A stretch of 64,000 nt of DNA from Streptomyces sp. HUAS YS2 (GCF_033343995.1 NZ_CP137573.1:7349001-7413000); one strand, 5' to 3'; numbered from the stretch's first letter, positions 15,153 through 24,266 are shown. Numbers and translations are program-made. Notes: generated by a model not told the origin, from the sequence alone.

Positions 15153-16073
15153 ATGACGCGTGACGCACGGGGTGAGCTGGGCCGGGTCGGGATCTGGACC
15201 TTCGCCTTCGAAGGGCAGAGTGCCGGGCGGGTCCGCGAAGCCGCGGCGGAGGTCGAGGAGTTGGGCTACGGAGCCATCTGGTACGGGGAGGCGTTCGGAC
15301 GCGACACCGTGGGGCAGGGCTGGCTGCTGCTGTCGGCGACCCGGCGCATCGTGGTCGCCTCGGGGATCGCCAACATCGCCTTCCGGGACCCGATCGCCAT
15401 GGCGACCGCGGAGCGAACCCTCGGGGAGGCGTTCCCCGGCCGCTATCTGCTGGGACTGGGCGGACACCGGGTGGACGACACGGTCCACCATCTCGACGGC
15501 TACCCGATGCCGGCCCGGGGCAGGGCGGTGACCACCATGGGCGGATACCTGGACGCGATGGACGCGGTCCCGGCCCACGGCCCCGTGCCCGACCCGACGC
15601 CGCGCCGGGTACTGGCCGCACTGGGTCCGAAGATGCTGCGGCTCGCCGGCGAACGCACCTGGGGCGCCCACTCGTACTTCGTGTCCGCCGAACACACTGC
15701 CCGGGCCCGCGAGATCATGGGCCCGGACGCCTTCCTCGGCGTCGAGCAGGCCGTGGTCCTGGACACCGACCGCGCGCGGGCCCGTGAACTGGCCACGGCG
15801 CACGTCGCGGGGTACGTCTCCTCGGCACCCCACCAGGAGGTGAACGTGCGTCGCCTCGGCTTCGGCGACGACGACATCATCGGCGGCCCGAGCAGGCGAC
15901 TGGTCGACGCCATCACGGCCTACGGCGACGTCGACGCGGTGCGCGAACGCGTCCGGCGTCATCTCGACGCCGGCGCCGACCACGTCTGCCTGCAGGTTCT
16001 GACCGCCGATCCGGCGGTGCTCCCGGTGCCGCAGTGGCGAGAGCTGGCCCCGGCGCTCCTGTCGCGCGGCTGA
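15153..16073 (+). CDS. F420-dependent LLM-class oxidoreductase
   Basis: 306 residues with the luciferase-like TIM-barrel pattern: LGRVGIWTFAFEGQ, AAAEVEELGYGAIWYGEAFG, the RIVVASGIANIAFRDPIA block, and GRYLLGLGGH. This matches the actinobacterial subgroup annotated as F420-dependent oxidoreductases (TIGR03620-type). The cofactor F420H2 is inferred from that subgroup. Substrate is unknown. ATG at 15153 has AGGGGG six bases upstream. It is divergent from the TetR gene and separated by twin operators, so it is probably induced by a small molecule that TetR senses, possibly the enzyme's own substrate. Confidence 0.88.
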   Translation: MTRDARGELGRVGIWTFAFEGQSAGRVREAAAEVEELGYGAIWYGEAFGRDTVGQGWLLLSATRRIVVASGIANIAFRDPIAMATAERTLGEAFPGRYLLGLGGHRVDDTVHHLDGYPMPARGRAVTTMGGYLDAMDAVPAHGPVPDPTPRRVLAALGPKMLRLAGERTWGAHSYFVSAEHTARAREIMGPDAFLGVEQAVVLDTDRARARELATAHVAGYVSSAPHQEVNVRRLGFGDDDIIGGPSRRLVDAITAYGDVDAVRERVRRHLDAGADHVCLQVLTADPAVLPVPQWRELAPALLSRG

Positions 16074-16086
16074 CGGCGCCTGCGCC

Positions 16087-16119
16087 GACGTGGGCGGCGC
16101 CCGATGCGACGCCCACGTC
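16087..16119. terminator. Bidirectional terminator hairpin
   Basis: GACGTGGGCG (16087-16096) pairs with CGCCCACGTC (16110-16119) across a 13-nt loop, between the convergent LLM and Old Yellow Enzyme genes. Confidence 0.65.
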
Positions 16120-16127
16120 CAGGTGTC

Positions 16128-17255
16128 CTAGCTCAGCGTCCGCATGGCCGCGGCGTCGTACGGCTTCAGCTCGTCGGTCCGCCCCGCGAGGACCTTGGAC
16201 GCCCACTCCGGGTCCTGGAGCAGGGCGCGGCCGACGGCGACCAGGTCGAACTCGTCGCGTTCCAGGCGGTCGAGGAGGTTGTCGAGGCTGCCGAGCTCGG
16301 CGCCCTTGCCCGCGAAGGCGTGGATGAAGTCGCCGTCGAGGCCGACCGAGCCCACCGTGATGGTGGGCCTGCCGGTGAGCTTCTTGGTCCAGCCGGCCAG
16401 GTTCAGGTCCGAACCCTCGAACTCCGGGAGCCAGTAGCGGCGGGTGGAGGCGTGGAAGGCGTCGACGCCCGCTGCGGCGAGCGGCGTCAGGATCGCCTCC
16501 AGCTCCTGCGGGGTCTCGGCGAGCCTCGCGTCGTAGGCCTCCTGCTTCCACTGGGAGTAGCGGAAGATCACCGGGAAGTCGGGCGAGACGGCTGCGCGGA
16601 CCGCGGCCACGATCTCGGCCGCGAACCGCGTGCGGGCCACGGAGTCGCCGCCGTAGGCATCCGTGCGGCGGTTCGTCCGCGTCCAGAGGAACTGGTCGAG
16701 GAGGTAGCCGTGGGCACCGTGCAGCTCGACGCCGTCGAAGCCGATGCGCTCGGCGGCCGCGGCGGCCTCGGCGAAGGCGCCGATGACGTCGTCCAGGTCG
16801 CGCTGGGTCATCGCCTTGCCGGCACCCTCGGTGCCGTCGACGCGGATGCCGGAGGGGCCGACCGCGGGGGCGTCGGCGTAGGGTGCGTCGCCCTGGTTGC
16901 GCACCATGCCGATGTGCCACAGCTGCGGGACGATCGTGCCGCCCTCCGCGTGCACGGCCTCGGCGACCTTCGCCCACCCCGCCAGCTGCTCCTCGCCGTG
17001 GAACCGCGGCACACGATCGCTCTGCCCGGCGGACTCGTGGCCGACGTAGGTCCCCTCGGTGACGATCAGGCCGACGCCGGCGGCCGCGCGGCGGGCGTAG
17101 TAGGACCGCACGTCCTCGCCGGGAACGCCGCCGGGGGAGAACATGCGCGTCATCGGCGCCATCACGATGCGGTTCGGGACGGTCAGGCCGTTCAGCGCGA
17201 CGGGCCGGGACAGGATCTCGGCCGCGCGGGAGGCGGGGGACGCGGTGACGGTCAC
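16128..17255 (-). CDS. Old Yellow Enzyme-type NADH:flavin oxidoreductase
   Basis: 375 residues, a single FMN TIM barrel with no Fe-S or second flavin domain, in contrast to the FadH-like protein at the window start. Key blocks are LNGLTVPNRIVMAPMTR, GVGLIVTEGTYVG, VPQLWHIGM, the HGAHGYLLDQFLW substrate/active-site segment, and FDLVAVGRALLQDPEW at the phosphate-binding end. Such enzymes reduce activated alkenes or nitro groups with NAD(P)H. It is divergent from a MarR regulator, 115 bp away, with two MarR-like inverted repeats in the gap, so control by an electrophilic or aromatic ligand is likely. Confidence 0.9.
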   Translation of the reverse strand: MTVTASPASRAAEILSRPVALNGLTVPNRIVMAPMTRMFSPGGVPGEDVRSYYARRAAAGVGLIVTEGTYVGHESAGQSDRVPRFHGEEQLAGWAKVAEAVHAEGGTIVPQLWHIGMVRNQGDAPYADAPAVGPSGIRVDGTEGAGKAMTQRDLDDVIGAFAEAAAAAERIGFDGVELHGAHGYLLDQFLWTRTNRRTDAYGGDSVARTRFAAEIVAAVRAAVSPDFPVIFRYSQWKQEAYDARLAETPQELEAILTPLAAAGVDAFHASTRRYWLPEFEGSDLNLAGWTKKLTGRPTITVGSVGLDGDFIHAFAGKGAELGSLDNLLDRLERDEFDLVAVGRALLQDPEWASKVLAGRTDELKPYDAAAMRTLS

Positions 17256-17290
17256 GGGAACGCTCCTCGTAGCTACTTGACAACCTTGAT

Positions 17291-17348
17291 GCTTGAGAAC
17301 GTCAAGCAGTGACAGGACGGTAGAGGTAGATATTTGAGATAGTCAAGT
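17291..17348. promoter_or_regulatory. Two MarR-type operators overlapping the marR promoter
   Basis: Site 1 at 17291-17307 is GCTTGA-N5-TCAAGC. Site 2 at 17332-17348 is ATTTGA-N5-TCAAGT, with the same core TTGA-N5-TCAA. Site 2 covers the proposed -35 element (TTGAGA, 17334-17339) of the marR gene, which is followed by an 18-bp spacer and TACAGT (17358-17363). Confidence 0.75.
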
Positions 17349-17370
17349 TTCTCCGGGTACAGTGGCTCGC

Positions 17371-17805
17371 ATGGCAGAAGCACCCCACGTCGGCACGGCC
17401 CAGCTCATGGAGGTGCTCTCGATGTCGCTCGGCGCCTACTACGGCGACTTCACGGTCGCGGCGGCGAGTGAGAACCTCACGGCGAGCCAGGGCAGGGCCC
17501 TGACCGTGCTGCGCCGGGGACCGGCCGCCATGCGCGCCCTGGCCCAGAACCTGGCCTGCGACGCCTCCAACGTGACTGGGATCATCGACCGGCTGGAGAA
17601 GCGCGGCCTCGTGCGCCGCGAGGCCAGTGCGTCCGACCGACGGGTCAAGAACCTGGTCCTCACGGCCGAGGGCGAGCGTGTCACCGACGCTATCCGCGCG
17701 AAGATGCACGTCACGCAGGAGGGCCTCGACAGTCTCAGCGCCGAGGACCGGGACCGCCTGCACGCCCTGCTGGAACGCGCCTTCGTCTCCCGTCCCGTCG
17801 CCTGA
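17371..17805 (+). CDS. MarR family transcriptional regulator
   Basis: 144 residues with the MarR winged helix: LTASQGRALTVLRRGPAAMR, then ALAQNLACDASNVTGIIDRL and EKRGLVRREASASDRRVKN, which includes the D-x-R wing. There is no ribosome binding site; TACAGT ends 7 nt before the ATG at 17371, so a leaderless message is likely and makes this start more probable than the GTG at 17362. The TTGA-N5-TCAA operators upstream argue for autorepression and for repression of the divergent Old Yellow Enzyme gene. A typical pair for sensing of quinones, phenols or similar compounds. Confidence 0.92.
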   Translation: MAEAPHVGTAQLMEVLSMSLGAYYGDFTVAAASENLTASQGRALTVLRRGPAAMRALAQNLACDASNVTGIIDRLEKRGLVRREASASDRRVKNLVLTAEGERVTDAIRAKMHVTQEGLDSLSAEDRDRLHALLERAFVSRPVA

Positions 17806-17810
17806 CCGGG

Positions 17811-17852
17811 GTGACCCGCGACGGCTGCCTACCGTGGGCGGTGGCGGGTCAC
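17811..17852. terminator. Hairpin between convergent marR and phosphoesterase genes
   Basis: GTGACCCGC (17811-17819) pairs with GCGGGTCAC (17844-17852). It overlaps the stop codon of the minus-strand gene. Confidence 0.45.
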
Positions 17853-18871
17853 ATGGTGGTCGACAGCGGGACCGTGATCTGCTTCAGCCACGTCCCGGCC
17901 GCGAAGTCGCGCGCCTTGATCACGACGCTGTGACGGAACACCTCGACCTGCAGGCCCTGGTTGAACGTGCCCGGGACCGAGGCCTCTCCACCCTGGCCGT
18001 TGTCGGTGTAACCGGTCTGGACCGCGCCCGTGTTGATCACGGAGAAGCCGTCGAGATTGGCGGTGCCCGGGACGACTCTGCGCGCGTACCAGTCGGACAG
18101 GCCGAGGTCCCAGTGCGTGTGCCCGCTGAACAGGAACACGTCGCGGTGGCGTCCGAGTATGCCCAAGAGTCGTTCCGCCTGCAGGTAGTCCCGCATGTAC
18201 AGCTTGTTGCGGGTGCCGGAGACGGTGTTGGGCAGCGGGTGGTGGGTGATCACCATGACGGGCCTGCGCAGCCGTGCCCAGTGCGCCAGGCGGTCCTCCA
18301 GCCAGGCGAACTGCTCGTCGCTGAGCCAGACTTCGTCCCACAGCGTGGGGTCGTGGTAGTGCATGTACTTCTCGGTGCCGATGCTCAGCACCGGGATGCC
18401 GCCGAACGAGTGCTCGGCGTAGACCTTGTTGCGTCCCGCGAAGTTGTAGAAGCTGCGGAAGAGCGAGTCCTCGGTGGTGCCGTTGGGCCAGGTCGCCTGG
18501 GACAGCGTGGTGGGGCTGCTCCACTTGGGTACGTAGAACTCGTGGTTGCCGATGGCCCACGCGACCGTCTCCGGGTGGCTGTGCCTCCCGAACTCCGCCT
18601 TGACCGCGGCGTACTCGGCGTCGTAGCCGCGCGGGGTGATGTCACCCGCGATGGCGATCCCGGCGCTGCGCGGATTGGTGACGGCCATGTCCTTCAGCGC
18701 CACTCCGAGGTCGCCGAGGTCGCCCTGGATGTCGCTGATGACGTTGAACGCGGTGACGGGCCGTCCGGCCGCCGGCCCGGCCGCGGGAGCGGCGACCGCC
18801 GGCGTCCGAACGACGGTGACCGAGGTCACCGCGCCGGCGGCAGCGGAGGTGAGGAGGGATCTGCGATCCAT
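17849..18871 (-). CDS. Tat-exported calcineurin-like metallophosphoesterase
   Basis: 340 residues starting MDRRSLLTSAAAGAVTS, a twin-arginine signal followed by an A-x-A site near residue 30. Metallophosphoesterase motifs: FNVISDIQGD (motif I, with Gln where His is usual), IAGDIT, WAIGNHEF, MVITHHPL and FSGHTHWD. The enzyme should bind two metals outside the cytoplasm and cleave a phosphate mono- or diester. The start at 18871 has AAGGACCTCC directly upstream. Gene stands alone, between a convergent marR and the MMPL gene. Substrate unknown. Confidence 0.88.
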   Translation of the reverse strand: MDRRSLLTSAAAGAVTSVTVVRTPAVAAPAAGPAAGRPVTAFNVISDIQGDLGDLGVALKDMAVTNPRSAGIAIAGDITPRGYDAEYAAVKAEFGRHSHPETVAWAIGNHEFYVPKWSSPTTLSQATWPNGTTEDSLFRSFYNFAGRNKVYAEHSFGGIPVLSIGTEKYMHYHDPTLWDEVWLSDEQFAWLEDRLAHWARLRRPVMVITHHPLPNTVSGTRNKLYMRDYLQAERLLGILGRHRDVFLFSGHTHWDLGLSDWYARRVVPGTANLDGFSVINTGAVQTGYTDNGQGGEASVPGTFNQGLQVEVFRHSVVIKARDFAAGTWLKQITVPLSTTM

Positions 18872-19015
18872 GGAGGTCCTTCCGGTGTGCGGGGCCGACG
18901 GTGACGACACCGAGGTGACGACACCGCCGGCCCCTTTGGGCTAGACCCGTTATGAATAGAGCGCCGCTCAAACCTGCGGCCGGACGTGGCATGTCGAGCA
19001 TGTGAACGCCGCGGG

Positions 19016-21163
19016 TCACGCCGGCGCGCCCCGTGGCGTCTCGCTCAGGCCGAAGCGGCGGTGGGCGCGGCGCAGCGGCCCCGGTGCCCACCAGTTGGCG
19101 CGGCCCGCGAGCCGCATGGTCACCGGCAGGAGGACGACGCGGATGAGCGTGGCGTCGACCAGGACCGCGAGCGCGGTGCCGACGCCGAGTTCCTTGAGGA
19201 AGACGACGCCGCCGGTCGCGTACGCGGCGAAGCTCAGGGCGAGGATGCCGGCGGCGGCCGTGATCAGCGGGGCGCTGCGACGGATGCCGGTCACGACGGC
19301 CCGCTCGGTGTCGCCGGTGCGCTCGTACTCCTCCTTGATCCGGGCCAGCAGGAACACCTCGTAGTCCATGGACAGGCCGTAGACGACGCAGAACATCAGC
19401 ACGGGAATGCTCGGTTCGATGGAGCCCGTGGGCGTGAACCCGAGCACTGTGGCGAAGTGGCCGTCCTGGAAGACGTACACCAGGCATCCGAACATCACGG
19501 ACAGGCTGAGCAGGTTCAGCACCGTCGCCTTGGCGGGCAGCAGCACGCTGCCGGTGAGAAGGAACAGGATGACGAAGGTCGAGGCCAGAATCAGGATGAC
19601 CACGAGCGGCAGCCGGTCGAGGAGGGTGGTGCGGAAGTCGGTGGTCTCGGCGGGGTAGCCACCGACCAGCACGTCCGGGCTCCCCGGCGGACCGTCCGTG
19701 GTGCGGATGCGTTCGACGAACGCCGGGACGTCTCCGTACATCGCCTCCTGCGTGGGGACGACGGCGAGCAGGGCCGCGCCACTCTTCCCGTACTCGGGCG
19801 GCTCGACGCGGAAGACCCCCGGAACGCGAGCGAGTTCGGCGGCGTACGCGGCGACCGCGCGCCGGTCCACCGGCGCGGGGACGACGACCTGGACGGTGTC
19901 GGTCGGTTCGGCGGCGAACTCCCGGTGGACGGTCTCGGAGACCGTACGGGACGAAGCACCGGCCGGCAGCGTGCGCTCGTCGGGCAGCCCGAACCGCAGG
20001 CCGAGCACGGGTGAGGCGGCGAGCAGCAGGACGCCGAGGACCGCGGCGCCGCTCAGCGCGGGGCGACGCAGGGCACGCAGAACGATCCGGTGCCACAGTC
20101 CGCTCGCCGCGGGTGGGGTGGCGCGTTCCATGCGGTGGCCCCACCGGGCGAGAGCGGCGGGCAGGACGAGGACGGCGCCGCCGACCGCCGTCAGGACGAC
20201 GAGGATGCCCGCGTAGGCGAAGGAGCTGAGGAAGAAGAACGGGAAGACGAGCAGCGCGGAGAGCGACACGGCGACGGTGACGCCGCTGAAGATCACGGTC
20301 CGCCCGGCCGCCGCGGTCGCCCGGACGACGGCCTCGGGCTGGGCGTGGCCGGCGATGCGTTCCTCGCGGTAGCGGGTGATGACGAAGAGGCTGTAGTCGA
20401 TGCCCAGACCTATCCCCAGCACGAGCGCGATGTTGGCGGCGAACGTGGAGACCTGGGTGAACTGCGCCAGGAGGCGCAGTCCGGCGAGCGTGCCGACGAC
20501 GGCGAGCAGCCCGGTGCCGACCGTGATCAGCGCGGCCGCGGTACGACGGTAGACGAGGATCAGCAGCAGGACGACGGCGGGCAGGACGAGTGCCTCGGCG
20601 GTGAGGAAGTCGGTGCGGGCCTGCTCGCCGACCTGGCGGGAGATCTCCTCCTGTCCGCCGACCCGGACGGTGAGTTCGGGTGTGGTGCGGGTCAGGAGCG
20701 GGGAGAGTGCGGCGAGTTGGGCGCGGGTCGCGGTGGCGGTGCCTTCGAGGCGGGCGAGGATCAGGCCACGGCGGCCGTCCTCGGACCGCAGCGCGGGGCT
20801 TCGGTCGTCCCAGTACGCGTGGGTGTCGGTGACGTGGGGCAGGGCGGCGACCTCGGCGACGAGGGCGCGTGCGGCCCGGTCGGCGGCCGGGGCGTCGACG
20901 TCGCCGCGCCGGGCGGTGACGAGGAGGGCCAGGTTGGGGTTGCCGGTCCTGAAGTCCTCGCGCAGCATTCGGGCTGCCTCGACGGACTCGGTACCGGGGG
21001 CGTCCCAGCGGGCGAGGTCGAGATCGGCCTGGGCGCCGGCGCCGTAGGCGCCCAGACCGAGGAAGAGGAGCAGGGCGGTGAGGAGCACGGCACGGCTGCG
21101 GCGCACGGCGAGGGCGCCGAGGCGGGCCAGGGGGCCGGGAATCGTAGGCGGTTCTTGCTGCAT
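19016..21163 (-). CDS. MMPL family RND-type exporter
   Basis: 715 residues with the double MMPL layout: an N-terminal helix (SRAVLLTALLLFLGLGAYG), a large outer loop, then a block of helices including the IALVLGIGLGIDYSLFVITR motif, a second outer loop, and a second block with VLMFCVVYGLSMDYEVFLLA. Both blocks hold the conserved G-x-x-x-D-Y(S/E) that carries the proton-relay Asp. Members export lipids, siderophores or antibiotics in actinobacteria. ATG at 21163; longer starts run into the divergent gene region. Separated by 119 bp from a SARP regulator gene, with four direct repeats between them. Confidence 0.93.
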   Translation of the reverse strand: MQQEPPTIPGPLARLGALAVRRSRAVLLTALLLFLGLGAYGAGAQADLDLARWDAPGTESVEAARMLREDFRTGNPNLALLVTARRGDVDAPAADRAARALVAEVAALPHVTDTHAYWDDRSPALRSEDGRRGLILARLEGTATATRAQLAALSPLLTRTTPELTVRVGGQEEISRQVGEQARTDFLTAEALVLPAVVLLLILVYRRTAAALITVGTGLLAVVGTLAGLRLLAQFTQVSTFAANIALVLGIGLGIDYSLFVITRYREERIAGHAQPEAVVRATAAAGRTVIFSGVTVAVSLSALLVFPFFFLSSFAYAGILVVLTAVGGAVLVLPAALARWGHRMERATPPAASGLWHRIVLRALRRPALSGAAVLGVLLLAASPVLGLRFGLPDERTLPAGASSRTVSETVHREFAAEPTDTVQVVVPAPVDRRAVAAYAAELARVPGVFRVEPPEYGKSGAALLAVVPTQEAMYGDVPAFVERIRTTDGPPGSPDVLVGGYPAETTDFRTTLLDRLPLVVILILASTFVILFLLTGSVLLPAKATVLNLLSLSVMFGCLVYVFQDGHFATVLGFTPTGSIEPSIPVLMFCVVYGLSMDYEVFLLARIKEEYERTGDTERAVVTGIRRSAPLITAAAGILALSFAAYATGGVVFLKELGVGTALAVLVDATLIRVVLLPVTMRLAGRANWWAPGPLRRAHRRFGLSETPRGAPA

Positions 21164-21193
21164 GGGACCAGGCTCGGACGGCGCGCTGACCAG

Positions 21194-21237
21194 CCGCTGG
21201 AACGCCCGCTGGAACGCCGCTGGAAGATCCGCTGGAA
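21194..21237. promoter_or_regulatory. Four direct repeats, probable SARP binding site
   Basis: The 9-mer CCGCTGGAA (TTCCAGCGG toward the MMPL gene) occurs at 21194, 21206, 21217 and 21229, with steps of 12, 11 and 12 bp, one helical turn each. Direct repeats of about 11-bp period near the promoter are the known SARP site architecture. They lie between the SARP gene and the MMPL exporter gene. Confidence 0.75.
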
Positions 21238-21282
21238 GGCTCCACTCGGGGCCCGGGCCGGGGCGGGGGTTAGGCTCGGCGC

Positions 21283-22095
21283 ATGGCCGCCCACACGATC
21301 CGCTTCGAACTCCTCGGTCCCTTGCGGGCCTTGCGCGGGCAGGAGGAACTCCCGCTCGGGCCGCCGATGCAGCGGACCGTCCTCGCCGTGCTCCTGCATC
21401 TCGACGGGAAGTCCATGTCGTTCGGGGGTCTCGTCGACGCCGTCTGGGGCGCCGAGCCGCCCGCACACGTGCGAAACCTCGTCCAGAAGTACGTCTCCGG
21501 GCTGCGCCGCGCCCTGCGCGATGACGGCGCGGGCGCCGGCACCGTCACCGAACTGGTGTGGACGGGGAGCGGGTACCGCCTGTGCGGAGCCCGGATCGAC
21601 GACCTGCACGACCGGCGGGAGTTGGTGCGGGCCGCCGTCGCGGCACGCGACCTGGGTGATCTCGGCCGCGCCGGAGAACTGGCCGGTGCGGCCGAGGCGC
21701 TGTGGCGCGGCGAGTACGCGGAGGGTCTGGCCGGGCCGTATCTGGAGGCCGAGCGGCGCCGGTGGGCGGAGAAGCGGATGCTCGTCCTGGAGGCGCGCCT
21801 GGAGGGCGGGATCGCGCTGGGCCGGTACGAGGAGTGCGTCCATGAGCTCGTACGGCTGGTGGCGGCGCATCCGCTGCGGGAGCGGCCGGTTGCGCTGCTG
21901 ATGCTGGCGCTGTACCGGAACGGGCGCTCCTCCGACGCCCTCCTCGCGTACGAGGAGGCCCGGCGACGGATCGCGGAGACGATGGGCGCGGATCCGGGGC
22001 CGGCCCTGCGCGCGCTCCACGAGCGGATCCTGCGGCAGGATCCGGCGCTCCTGGGCGGGGTCCAGGAGATGATCGGCGGCGCGGCCGTCGCCTGA
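21283..22095 (+). CDS. SARP/AfsR-type regulator with BTAD domain
   Basis: 270 residues, the classic short SARP: an OmpR-like winged helix (IRFELLGPLRALRGQEELPL, LVDAVWGAEPP, then VQKYVSGLRRAL) followed by the bacterial transcriptional activation domain (LVRAAVAARDLGDLGRAGEL, FPYLEAER-type helices, and RLVAAHPLRERPVALLMLAL, then YRNGRSSDALLAYEEARRRI). SARPs activate antibiotic and other secondary metabolite genes. A TAGGCT hexamer (21271-21276) sits 6 nt before the ATG and there is no ribosome binding site, so it is probably leaderless. No biosynthetic cluster is visible nearby; the likely target is the divergent MMPL exporter. Confidence 0.93.
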   Translation: MAAHTIRFELLGPLRALRGQEELPLGPPMQRTVLAVLLHLDGKSMSFGGLVDAVWGAEPPAHVRNLVQKYVSGLRRALRDDGAGAGTVTELVWTGSGYRLCGARIDDLHDRRELVRAAVAARDLGDLGRAGELAGAAEALWRGEYAEGLAGPYLEAERRRWAEKRMLVLEARLEGGIALGRYEECVHELVRLVAAHPLRERPVALLMLALYRNGRSSDALLAYEEARRRIAETMGADPGPALRALHERILRQDPALLGGVQEMIGGAAVA

Positions 22096-22178
22096 CGACG
22101 AGGGCCCGGGACGATCTACCATGAAAGACAGGGTCTTCTCGATCCTCGTACCTGCCCGCAGCGGTAGGGAGGCTCGGC

Positions 22179-24011
22179 ATGGAATTCGGGAACGGATCCG
22201 TCCGGGCGGACGGCTCACGCTACGTGCCGATCTCCGAGCACGGCCTGATCGGTGATCTCCGCACCGCCGCGCTCGTGGGGACCGACGGCACGATCGACTG
22301 GTACTGCTGTCCGCGCTTCGACTCACCGAGCGTGTTCGCGTCCATCCTCGACGCCGACCGGGGCGGATCGTGGGAGCTGGCCGCCGACGTGCCGGCCCGG
22401 ACGCGCCAGTTCTACTTCCCCGACACCAACGTGCTGATCACCCGGTTCTACGCCGCGGACGGCGTGGCGGAGATCCAGGACTTCCTGCCGATCGTCCACG
22501 AGTCGCGCGAGGCGGCCCGGCACCGGCTGATCCGGCGTGTCATCTGCGTCCGCGGAAACCTTCCGTTCCGCGCGCGGATAGCCCCCCGCTTCGGCTACGG
22601 CGCCGAGCCGCACACGGTACGCGCGCAGGCCCAAGAGGCCGTCTTCGAGTCCTCGTCGCTCTCTCTGGCGCTGACCGCCACCGCGCCGCTCGAATGCGAC
22701 GGCACCGACGTGTGGTCGCGATTCAAGCTCCTCGAGGGCGAGTCCGTGGTGTTCGCCCTCGACCGGATCACCGACGACGTCCACCCTCGGGCCTGCCCGC
22801 GCTCCGAGGCGGAGGAGCAGTTCCAGGCCACGGTCAAGTTCTGGAGCCACTGGCTCGGTCAATCGCGCTACCGCGGCCGCTGGCGGGAGATGGTGCACCG
22901 CTCCGCGCTGGCGCTGAAGCTGCTCACCTACGCGCCGACCGGCGCGATCGTGGCCGCGCCGACGACCAGCCTGCCCGAGCAGGTCGGTGGCGAGCGCAAC
23001 TGGGACTACCGGTACGTGTGGGTCCGCGACGCCGCCTTCTGCGTCTACGCCATGCTCCGGCTGGGCTTCACCTCCGAGGCCGAGGCCTTCATGGGTTTCC
23101 TCTCCGACCGGGGCATCATGCAGGGCCCCGGCCCCACCGGTCCGCTGCAGATCATGTACGGCATCGACGGCCGCAGGGACCTGCCCGAGTCCGAGCTGCT
23201 TCACCTCGAGGGGCACCTGGGGTCCGCTCCCGTGCGGGTGGGGAACGCCGCCACCAAGCAGCTCCAGCTGGACATCTACGGAGCGCTGATCGATTCCGTC
23301 TACCTGTACGACAAGTGGGGGCAGCCCATCAGCAGTGGGCACTGGGACGAGGTCGGCGCGGTGGTGGACTGGCTCTGCGACCACTGGGACCAGCCCGACG
23401 AGGGCATCTGGGAGACCCGGGGCGGCCGGAGGGACTACGTCTACTCGCGCCTGATGTGCTGGGTGGCGATCGAACGGGGCATCCGGATGGCCAACCGGCG
23501 CGGTCTGCCGGCCGACCTTCCGCGCTGGCGGCAGAGCCGGGACGCGATCTACCGGCAGATCATGCGCGAGGGCTGGTCGGCCGAGCGCGGCGCGTTCGTC
23601 CAGGCGCTGGACGAGGACGTGCTCGACGCCGCCGTGCTGATGATGCCGATGGCCAAGTTCATCTCGCCCACCGACCCCAAGTGGCTCGCGACGCTCGACG
23701 CGCTCACCACGGATCTGGTCTCCGACTCCCTTGTCTACCGCTACGACCCGGAGGCCAGCCCGGACGGCCTGCGGGGTTCCGAGGGCACGTTCTCGATCTG
23801 CTCCTTCTGGTACGTCGAGGCGCTCACCCGCGCCGGACGCCTGGAGGAGGCCCGGCTGGCCTTCGAGAAGATGCTGACCTACGCCAACCACCTCGGTCTC
23901 TATGCCGAGGAGATCGGCCGGACCGGAGAGCAACTCGGCAACTTCCCGCAGGCGTTCACGCACCTCTCGCTGATCAGCGCCGCCTTCAACCTCGACCGCG
24001 CCCTCGGTTGA
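22179..24011 (+). CDS. Glycoside hydrolase family 15 protein (glucoamylase/trehalase-like)
   Basis: 610 residues. The N-terminal domain carries YVPISEHGLIGDLRTAALVG, then TDGTIDWYCCPRFDSPSVFA, the standard start of actinobacterial GH15 proteins. The (alpha/alpha)6 catalytic domain has ERNWDYRYVWVRDAAFCVYA, DEGIWETRGG with the likely general acid Glu, and a C-terminal GSEGTFSICSFWYVEAL. No signal peptide, so it is cytoplasmic. Mycobacterial members of this group are trehalases; others are glucoamylases, so the sugar is uncertain. AGGGAGG precedes the ATG at proper distance. It follows the SARP gene on the same strand by 83 bp. Confidence 0.9.
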   Translation: MEFGNGSVRADGSRYVPISEHGLIGDLRTAALVGTDGTIDWYCCPRFDSPSVFASILDADRGGSWELAADVPARTRQFYFPDTNVLITRFYAADGVAEIQDFLPIVHESREAARHRLIRRVICVRGNLPFRARIAPRFGYGAEPHTVRAQAQEAVFESSSLSLALTATAPLECDGTDVWSRFKLLEGESVVFALDRITDDVHPRACPRSEAEEQFQATVKFWSHWLGQSRYRGRWREMVHRSALALKLLTYAPTGAIVAAPTTSLPEQVGGERNWDYRYVWVRDAAFCVYAMLRLGFTSEAEAFMGFLSDRGIMQGPGPTGPLQIMYGIDGRRDLPESELLHLEGHLGSAPVRVGNAATKQLQLDIYGALIDSVYLYDKWGQPISSGHWDEVGAVVDWLCDHWDQPDEGIWETRGGRRDYVYSRLMCWVAIERGIRMANRRGLPADLPRWRQSRDAIYRQIMREGWSAERGAFVQALDEDVLDAAVLMMPMAKFISPTDPKWLATLDALTTDLVSDSLVYRYDPEASPDGLRGSEGTFSICSFWYVEALTRAGRLEEARLAFEKMLTYANHLGLYAEEIGRTGEQLGNFPQAFTHLSLISAAFNLDRALG

Positions 24012-24266
24012 GTCCCCCGGCCCGCACGCCGCCGCCGGGACCGGTTCCCTGTCCCGGGCCACGGGTTCCCGGCTGCCATCCATAACCCCATGACCTGGGA
24101 CGTTGCCCCGGAATCAGGGACTCCGGGGCAATGTGTCACATCCCGTTCAACTGAAGGGAGTTGACTGTCGGTCAGACTTGCTTCCGTACATGCGTCCTGA
24201 AAGCCTTCGTTCGATCCAGCTGTCGCCGCATCAGCGGCAACAGCAGCAACAACGGAGGCAATTCGC

